Assembly (NCBI GenBank): GCA_937897265.1
Contig: CALCPT010000663.1
Coordinates: 1-28,890, forward strand
Direction: 5' to 3'
Length of the DNA stretch: 28,890 bases
Source: an uncultured Alcaligenaceae bacterium
Lineage (GTDB): Bacteria; Pseudomonadota; Gammaproteobacteria; Burkholderiales; Burkholderiaceae_B
In this document: in pieces, positions 24,592 through 28,890 of the stretch
Layout: each line of letters opens with the position of its first letter
Position numbering within the stretch: the stretch's first letter is position 1
Program-made: the position numbers and the translations under genes
Notes under the pieces: generated by a model
Databases searched by the model: none
Seen by the model: the letters and a program-made list of their open reading frames with translations, nothing else
Told to the model about the DNA's origin: nothing

Positions 24592-27039
24592 TTAGGGTGG
24601 ACTCGGCTTCGCCGGTGTGCCTGGTTGTAGTTGCACAGCCAGTGGGCTCTCTGGATCAAATAGCAAGGTGCGTTGCGGAAACGGCAATTCAACTCCGGCT
24701 TGTTCAAACGCCTTAAGGATCTTGATCCTCAATGTGCTTTGTATCTCGTTGACTGGGATGCCAGATTGCAGAGAGACCCAAAAGCGCAAGTTGAAGACAA
24801 GTCCGTTATCGCCAAAGTCTTCTAACGTGATGAGTGGAGCGGGCGTACCAAGCACGTCTGGGTTATCTTTGCTTGCCGCAAATAGAATCTCGCGGACGGT
24901 GTCAACGTTTGAGCGATAGCCCACCGTGACACGCACATCTTTGCGAGCGCTCGGTGTTGAATATGTCCAGTTGATCAGTTTTTGTTCAACCAAGACACTA
25001 TTCGGTATCAGGATGTCATTACCTTGCGGGCCATGGATGGTTGAAAAGCGCATACCGATCGAGGTGACTGTACCCAATATATTATCGATTTCAACCTGAT
25101 CGCCAATGCGAATCGGTTTTTCAACCAAGAGCATGACGCCGCTGATCAGATTTTTTAAAATATTTTGCGTGCCAAAACCAACGCCAATTGCTAACGCGCC
25201 ACCCAGAAAAGCAAAGGCACTGAGCGGAATATCAACCAGATTCAAGGCGGTTACGATAAGCGTGAAGCCTGCAATCAAGGTGAGCCAACGTCCCCATACA
25301 ACCGCTTTGGTTAGCCCGAGGTTGGCCTTGTTGACGGCGAGAGTCAGCGTTCGGCGAATCAAACCAGAGATCAGGCTAAAACCGAAAACCAAAATAATGA
25401 TGGCGCCCGCTGTTTTTCCGATTGTGATGCCGCGCTTGGTTTTAATCTCGCGACCATCCACGATGACCGAATCGTCGATGACAAAGAGCTCGTAGTTCCA
25501 GATGCTTTTGCTCAGGTCGACGACCACTGCGCGTGCAGCTTTGAAGCGTTGACCTAAGGTCTTGTTGGTGTCTGCGTAGTCGAGTTCGGCGTTCACAATT
25601 TGCAGATATTGATGCACGCGACCAATCAAGACATACAGATTACGCGTGGTATCAATTTGCTGAGAAATTGGAGCGAGCAAGCCATTTAAAAAGGCTTTTT
25701 CTGCTGGGTCGGTGGCTTGTTGAAGTTGCGTTGTGAGATCAAACGCCGCTTGTGCCTTATCAGTAATAATTTGTGTCAGATAGGCCAACCCTTGAGCAAG
25801 TTGCTTTGTCAGGGCTTGCTGGCGCAGCTCCATGTCACCAAGGTCACTGGCTATATCGGTGTTTGAATACAGTTTTTGACGAATTTCCCAAAACTGTAGA
25901 GAAAGAAGGTTGAGATCAATCTGGGCACGATATTTTTCGCGCTCAATCAGCGAGGCCTCGGCCAGCACATCTGCGGTGCGCCAGTTGCGTCGCGCAGCAA
26001 CGACCGAGTCGGCACCTACGTTGGGCGTGCTTTCAAGTTGATCGAGGCGAGCTTTGGCCAGCGCGGCTTGCTCAAGAGTTCGATTAATACGAGTGCTAGC
26101 TTGCTGTTCTTGAAGACGGAGTTGTTCGATAGTCTTTTCAATGCCCGTACGAATTTTGTTGAAGTCGTCTGTCGAAAAGCTAAAGCGATGCTGGTAGAAC
26201 TCCCAGGTTTGTTTGAGAGACGCCAACAAAAGCGTTGCTGTGCGCTGCTCGACAAGAATCGCGTCGCTATCGACCGAAAAATTGACGAGCTCGAGATTGA
26301 TGCGAATGAGGCGACGTTCGTTGGCGCTTTGCAGTTTGTTGCTTTGGGTGCTTAGCGCTGCGAGCCCCTGCGATTTTTGAGCAGCTTGGCGTAGCTCAGC
26401 CTCAACGCTGGCGCGTGATTTTTTTAGTTCAGAGAGTTGCTCATCAATAATTGCACGTCGCTGCGTCAAATATTGAATTTGCGATTGCGTGCGCATGATC
26501 TCAAACTGTAAATCGTCGGCAACCGAGAGTGGCCAGGGGGCCGAGCCAGAAGGGGGTTTCCAGGCCAGCTTATCCTTGCGAGCATTTTCAAGCTTGTCGC
26601 TTAGACGGCGTAAGTTTTTGAGGTTATCAATAATCTGCGTGTAAGCGTCGCTTTGGTACAAAAGGTCGTCAAGGCGCTCTTTGGCGGCGGCTTGCGCGAC
26701 TGGGTCAAGCGTACTGACCTCTTTCAAGGCATTTTGTGCCTTGATCAAATCGGCTTGGGTCGCTGCCAAGCGCACTTGCATGTCGTGTTGTTGCGCGTCA
26801 ATATCAGCAGCATTTCGCTCAGAGGCTTGCGGGGCGGGGCTCGCGACTTGAGTGGTTGATGGGCTTGCCGCCGGAGTTAAAGTCGGGCGTAGAGGTGCTG
26901 TGGGTAACGTCTGACTATGGCCGAGTGGGACGACAGAACCCCACAGAATCAACGCACTTGTTAAAAGTGTGAGTAACTGTAGCGCTCGCTCACGGGTTGG
27001 CGTAAGCGCCCTGGGTGTTGTTGGCAAATTTGCCCGCAC
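24592..27039 (-). CDS. MscS-family mechanosensitive channel with long periplasmic domain
   Basis: This large (815-residue) MscS-superfamily protein resembles MscK/YbiO-type channels. It starts with GTG at 27039, two bases after the yggT stop, with GGAAT upstream. A hydrophobic signal at about 18-43 (LTLLTSALILWGSVVPLGHSQ) precedes a long coiled-coil-rich region (about 75-500), with two hydrophobic stretches near 545-600. The MscS core has the pore helix in FAFLGGALAIGVGFGTQNILKNLISG, then MLLVEKPIRIGDQVEIDNILGTVTSIGMRFSTI and the cytoplasmic beta domain with ILIPNSVLVEQKLINWT. The pore helix keeps the small-residue pattern (GGALAIGVGFG). It should open under membrane tension during hypo-osmotic shock. 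It is coupled to yggT. Confidence 0.9.
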   Translation of the reverse strand: MRANLPTTPRALTPTRERALQLLTLLTSALILWGSVVPLGHSQTLPTAPLRPTLTPAASPSTTQVASPAPQASERNAADIDAQQHDMQVRLAATQADLIKAQNALKEVSTLDPVAQAAAKERLDDLLYQSDAYTQIIDNLKNLRRLSDKLENARKDKLAWKPPSGSAPWPLSVADDLQFEIMRTQSQIQYLTQRRAIIDEQLSELKKSRASVEAELRQAAQKSQGLAALSTQSNKLQSANERRLIRINLELVNFSVDSDAILVEQRTATLLLASLKQTWEFYQHRFSFSTDDFNKIRTGIEKTIEQLRLQEQQASTRINRTLEQAALAKARLDQLESTPNVGADSVVAARRNWRTADVLAEASLIEREKYRAQIDLNLLSLQFWEIRQKLYSNTDIASDLGDMELRQQALTKQLAQGLAYLTQIITDKAQAAFDLTTQLQQATDPAEKAFLNGLLAPISQQIDTTRNLYVLIGRVHQYLQIVNAELDYADTNKTLGQRFKAARAVVVDLSKSIWNYELFVIDDSVIVDGREIKTKRGITIGKTAGAIIILVFGFSLISGLIRRTLTLAVNKANLGLTKAVVWGRWLTLIAGFTLIVTALNLVDIPLSAFAFLGGALAIGVGFGTQNILKNLISGVMLLVEKPIRIGDQVEIDNILGTVTSIGMRFSTIHGPQGNDILIPNSVLVEQKLINWTYSTPSARKDVRVTVGYRSNVDTVREILFAASKDNPDVLGTPAPLITLEDFGDNGLVFNLRFWVSLQSGIPVNEIQSTLRIKILKAFEQAGVELPFPQRTLLFDPESPLAVQLQPGTPAKPSPP

Positions 27040-27041
27040 CG

Positions 27042-27605
27042 TTAAATTCCGATCAATGAAAAGCTGATGCGGTTTAAGACCATCATGGCGATTTGAGCCA
27101 AGACTAATAAGACGATAGCCGAGAGATCAAGCCCGCCTAGGTTAGGCATGATGCGCTTAATCGGCTCAAGTAGGGGGGCTGTTAAGGTGCGTAATACGGG
27201 CATGATCGGCGCTAGCGGATTAATCCATGACAGAACGGCTTGGATGAGCGTGAGCCAGACGATCAGGTTCAACGCCCAGCGGGCAACGGTCACCAAGGCC
27301 GCGATGAGTAGGCCCGGGATTAACTTTGGGCTGAGCATGCTTCCAGTGGAGGCCAGCCATAACAAAGATAGAAAAACGACTGCAATCAAATACGCCCCGA
27401 CCAAGCTGGCGCCATCGAAGCCTTTGCCCGAAGGGACGATGCTTCGTAGCGGTTGCACCAACCAGTTAGTCGCTTGATGTATTGCTTGCGACATTGGATT
27501 AAAGGGATGCAGTTTGACTGCGTAGATCCAGGCTCTTGCCAGTAGGGCAGCACCTAAAAGAGAAAAAATAATTTCGAGTAGAAAACGTAGGATTTCGCCA
27601 AGCAT
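27042..27605 (-). CDS. yggT: YggT family integral membrane protein
   Basis: From ATG 27605 this protein has 187 residues; GGAG eight bases upstream supports this start over an in-frame ATG at 27653. Two YGGT repeats are visible: MLGEILRFLLEIIFSLLGAALLARAWIYAV with FNPMSQAIHQATNWLVQPLRSIVPS, and LNLIVWLTLIQAVLSWINPLAPIMPVLRTLTAPLLEPIKRIMPNLGGLDLS. About four hydrophobic helices are expected. The family's role is unclear; links to ion homeostasis, osmotic tolerance and cell-division or photosynthetic complex placement have been proposed. Placement directly before an MscS-type channel, with a 2-bp gap, supports an osmotic context here, as inference. Confidence 0.93.
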   Translation of the reverse strand: MLGEILRFLLEIIFSLLGAALLARAWIYAVKLHPFNPMSQAIHQATNWLVQPLRSIVPSGKGFDGASLVGAYLIAVVFLSLLWLASTGSMLSPKLIPGLLIAALVTVARWALNLIVWLTLIQAVLSWINPLAPIMPVLRTLTAPLLEPIKRIMPNLGGLDLSAIVLLVLAQIAMMVLNRISFSLIGI

Positions 27606-27730
27606 GTGGCAACTCCGGTAAATGCCTCGTGCCGAGCACGAGAGGGCTGACAAACAAGAGGCGACGCCTCGTTGTCATTATCGCAGCTTCTGGGGGTGGT
27701 TGCGCAAGGTGTTCGCAAGAGGCTGGGTAT

Positions 27731-27760
27731 AAAAAAACCGTCCGGAGAACCGGACGGTTT
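27731..27760 (-). terminator. Intrinsic terminator of the histone H1-like gene
   Basis: AAACCGTCCGG (27735-27745) and CCGGACGGTTT (27750-27760) form a perfect 11-bp stem with loop AGAA. Read on the minus strand, the stem is followed directly by a run of seven T (27737-27731). This is a classic Rho-independent terminator for minus-strand transcripts. It lies 27 bases past the TGA at 27788 that ends the displaced H1 tail, but 149 bases past the earlier TAG at 27910, which supports 27788 as the original gene end. Confidence 0.9.
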
Positions 27761-27787
27761 GATCTTACTAAACCTTCGCTATTAAGC

Positions 27788-27922
27788 TCAGGGACGGCCA
27801 CCCGTAGGAAATGGCCACGACGCTGCAGGATTCAGGGCGGTTTTGGCACCTGGTGCTGCTGCTGTCGAGGGGGCAGCGGCTGCCGGCTTTTTAGCTGCTG
27901 GCTTTTTAACTATTTTTTTTTT
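27788..27922 (-). pseudogene. Displaced C-terminal tail of the histone H1-like gene (-1 frame)
   Basis: After the A10 tract (27922-27913 on the minus strand), the -1 frame continues for about 40 codons: IVKKPAAKKPAAAAPSTAAP, then GAKTALNPAASWPFPTGGRP and TGA. It keeps the AAKKP repeat style and ends in the NPAASWPFPTGxRP tail that I recall from betaproteobacterial H1-like proteins. The stop lies just before the intrinsic terminator. With one more A in the tract the reading frame would run unbroken from 28227 to 27788 (146 residues). The break could be a sequencing or assembly indel, a real mutation, slippage, or ribosomal -1 frameshifting. Confidence 0.85.
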
Positions 27923-28227
27923 GCTGCTGGCTTTTTTGCTGCTTTTTTAGGAGCTGCTTTTTTTGCCACTTTCTTTACCGCTTTTTTAGCTGCTGGCTTT
28001 TTGGCCGCTGCTTTTTTAGCTGCTGGCTTTTTAGCCGCTACTTTTTTAGCTGCTGGCTTCTTAGCTGCTACTTTTTTTGCTACTTTCTTGACAGCTTTTT
28101 TAACGACTTTCTTAGCTGCGGCTACAACTTTCTTGACTGCTTTAACTGCCTTTTTAGCTGCTGGCTTTTTCTTAGCTGCGGCTTTCTTGGCAGGGGCTTT
28201 CTTTGCTGCTTTTTTGGCTGTTGCCAT
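27910..28227 (-). CDS. Histone H1-like nucleoid protein (uninterrupted part)
   Basis: This is a very basic Ala/Lys/Pro protein of the bacterial histone H1-like type (Bordetella BpH1 kind), which binds DNA without sequence preference and may compact the nucleoid or modulate expression. ATG 28227 follows an excellent ribosome site (AAGGAGT at 28240-28234). The read frame gives 105 residues: MATAKKAAKKAPAKKAAAKK, repeated AAKKPAAKK units, then AAKKK and TAG at 27910. The usual acidic or aromatic residues are absent. The C-terminal tail of the family is found one frame away after a run of ten A, so the deduced protein is probably shortened. GCA AAA AAA AAA TAG contains an A-AAA-AAA slippery heptamer. 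An upstream in-frame ATG at 28287 is not supported. Confidence 0.9.
   Translation of the reverse strand: MATAKKAAKKAPAKKAAAKKKPAAKKAVKAVKKVVAAAKKVVKKAVKKVAKKVAAKKPAAKKVAAKKPAAKKAAAKKPAAKKAVKKVAKKAAPKKAAKKPAAKKK
27982..28071 (-). repeat. Three 30-bp in-frame tandem repeats in the H1-like gene
   Basis: Residues 53-82 of the H1-like protein are three decapeptides, VAAKKPAAKK, VAAKKPAAKK and AAAKKPAAKK, encoded by three 30-bp units with only a few base differences (for example GCC/GCT and AAA/AAG changes). Less regular AAKKP units occur on both sides. Such repeats readily gain or lose copies by recombination or slippage, so protein length may vary between strains. Confidence 0.85.
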
Positions 28228-28488
28228 GGTAATACTCCTTAGTTCAGGGTCCCAAACGTTAAACCCGTGCTTGACTGATCCCACCATGGGATTTCGTTTC
28301 GCCCGAGTTATTCATCGGCACAAGCCACTACCAAAGATCGGTAGCAAAGCGGTTTGTGCTAATGAATCCGGCACAGCCATTTGAACTGCCTCTCGCCTAA
28401 CGGGCACGAACCAATTCAAATGGCACCAGAGGGCGGTTGTCGCCGCCTTCTGGAAAGTACTGCAGCGTCTTGAGTGCAAACTTGCGGA
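28228..28488. other. Intergenic region between nrdB and the H1-like gene, with inverted repeats
   Basis: This 261-bp gap lacks a convincing gene. It holds an exact 10-bp inverted repeat, GCCATTTGAA (28376-28385)/TTCAAATGGC (28415-28424) with a 29-nt loop; a smaller stem, GGCGG (28432-28436)/CCGCC (28443-28447); and CTACC (28328-28332)/GGTAG (28340-28344). The first two could form the 3' end of the nrdB transcript. The H1 promoter should lie between about 28260 and 28370, but I see no strong -35/-10 pair. I found no NrdR box. Confidence 0.5.
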
Positions 28489-28890
28489 TTATTCCCAGTT
28501 AAGGGCACCGCCAGTTTGATATTCAATGACACGTGTTTCAAAAAAGTTACGTTCTTTCTTTAAATCGATCATTTCTGCCATCCACGGGAAGGGGTTTTCT
28601 TCTTGCGCGAATAGCGGCTCGATGCCGATCTGCTGGCAACGACGATTAGCAATAAATCTGAGATATGACTTGAACATCGGCGCATTCAGGCCAAGTACAC
28701 CGCGAGGCATGGTGTCTTCAGCATAGGCGTATTCAAGATCAACGGCTTTAGCGAACAACCCACGAATCTCTTCGCGAAAGGCAGGCGTCCAGAGCTGAGG
28801 ATTTTCGAGTTTGATGGTGTTGATCAGGTCGATGCCAAAGTTGCAGTGCATGGATTCGTCGCGCAGGATGTACTGGTACTGCTCGGCAGC
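28489..28890 (-). CDS. nrdB: Ribonucleotide reductase class Ia beta subunit (C-terminal part)
   Basis: This is the C-terminal 133 residues of NrdB, which holds the diiron-tyrosyl radical cofactor used by NrdA to reduce ribonucleotides. The frame is open to the window edge, beginning [26 protein letters not shown] carries the last two metal ligands (ExxH, equivalent to Glu238/His241 of E. coli NrdB). It continues with [64 protein letters not shown] and ends [11 protein letters not shown]. The tail is of the betaproteobacterial/chlamydial-like type, and its end binds NrdA. The 5' two-thirds and probably nrdA lie beyond the window. Confidence 0.95.
   Translation of the reverse strand, partial: AAEQYQYILRDESMHCNFGIDLINTIKLENPQLWTPAFREEIRGLFAKAVDLEYAYAEDTMPRGVLGLNAPMFKSYLRFIANRRCQQIGIEPLFAQEENPFPWMAEMIDLKKERNFFETRVIEYQTGGALNWE

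Noticed and set aside
27982..28071. Possible CRISPR-like repeated units.
   Set aside because: The repeats are directly tandem, in frame and coding, with no spacers and no cas genes nearby.
27629..28384. A 251-codon plus-strand open frame rich in Phe, Ala and Leu that looks like a membrane protein.
   Set aside because: It is the antisense reading of the Lys/Ala repeats of the H1-like gene (AAA/GCN codons read as TTT/NGC) and runs across the terminator. It has no ribosome site.
28396..28490. A stretch on the minus strand after nrdB that reads KFALKTLQYFPEGGDNRP and ends in ELVRAR before TAG.
   Set aside because: It looks protein-like but is only about 30 codons, has no ATG/GTG/TTG start with a ribosome site at its 5' end, and overlaps the inverted repeat; chance openness is enough to explain it.
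1..28890. A new multi-gene defence, mobile or biosynthetic system.
   Set aside because: Every sizeable gene fits a known family, mostly housekeeping; there are no integrases, transposases, toxin pairs, nucleases of defence type or unusual large enzymes to support such a claim.

Overview
The window looks like a chromosomal contig end from a betaproteobacterium of the order Burkholderiales. Protein sequences and gene neighbourhoods (rnb–tonB–aroE, aroQ–accB–accC–prmA, algH–ruvX–pyrR–pyrB–pyrC', and an AAKKP-rich histone H1-like gene near nrdB) resemble what I recall of Alcaligenaceae/Bordetella relatives; this is from memory, not a search. Base composition is moderate. Almost all of it is dense housekeeping sequence on both strands. 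I saw no CRISPR array, insertion sequence, prophage, rRNA or tRNA, and no clearly new multi-gene system.

The first ~145 bases are not native. Bases 1-21 are the end of an Illumina adapter. They are followed by a GC-rich antisense piece of a Maf-type nucleotide pyrophosphatase gene that appears alphaproteobacterial, joined to the 3' end of a livF-type ABC ATPase gene. The native sequence starts at about 141-150.

Layout. (1) 147-458: tail of livF (+). (2) 3335-541: minus-strand thiD-like, thiE and hemL. (3) 3465-8184: plus-strand series of rubredoxin, algH/yqgE, ruvX/yqgF, pyrR, pyrB, pyrC' (a dihydroorotase homologue without its metal-binding histidines) and a PlsC acyltransferase, mostly with overlapping or nearly touching ends. 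(4) 8256-10377: a small catabolic-looking pair in divergent orientation, a LigJ/PmdE-type hydratase (-) and an alpha/beta hydrolase (+). (5) 17760-10456: minus-strand series mpl, an RNase II-family gene, a TonB-like gene, aroE, lptG and apaH. (6) 17797-24458: plus-strand tlpA-like, aroQ, accB, accC, prmA, a zinc-ribbon/DUF3426 membrane protein, a PfkB kinase and a glycine-zipper lipoprotein. (7) 28890-24592: minus-strand nrdB (3' end), histone H1-like gene, yggT and an MscS-family channel.

The genes cover pyrimidine synthesis (PyrR, PyrB and its likely structural partner PyrC'), thiamin and tetrapyrrole synthesis, the shikimate pathway (AroE, AroQ), fatty-acid initiation (AccB/AccC), peptidoglycan recycling (Mpl) and LPS export (LptG). 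The points most worth a second look are the histone H1-like gene, whose normal-looking C-terminal tail is displaced by one base at an A10 tract; the catalytically degenerate PyrC'; a ThiD-like protein lacking kinase signature residues; the isolated lptG; and the chimeric adapter-bearing contig end.
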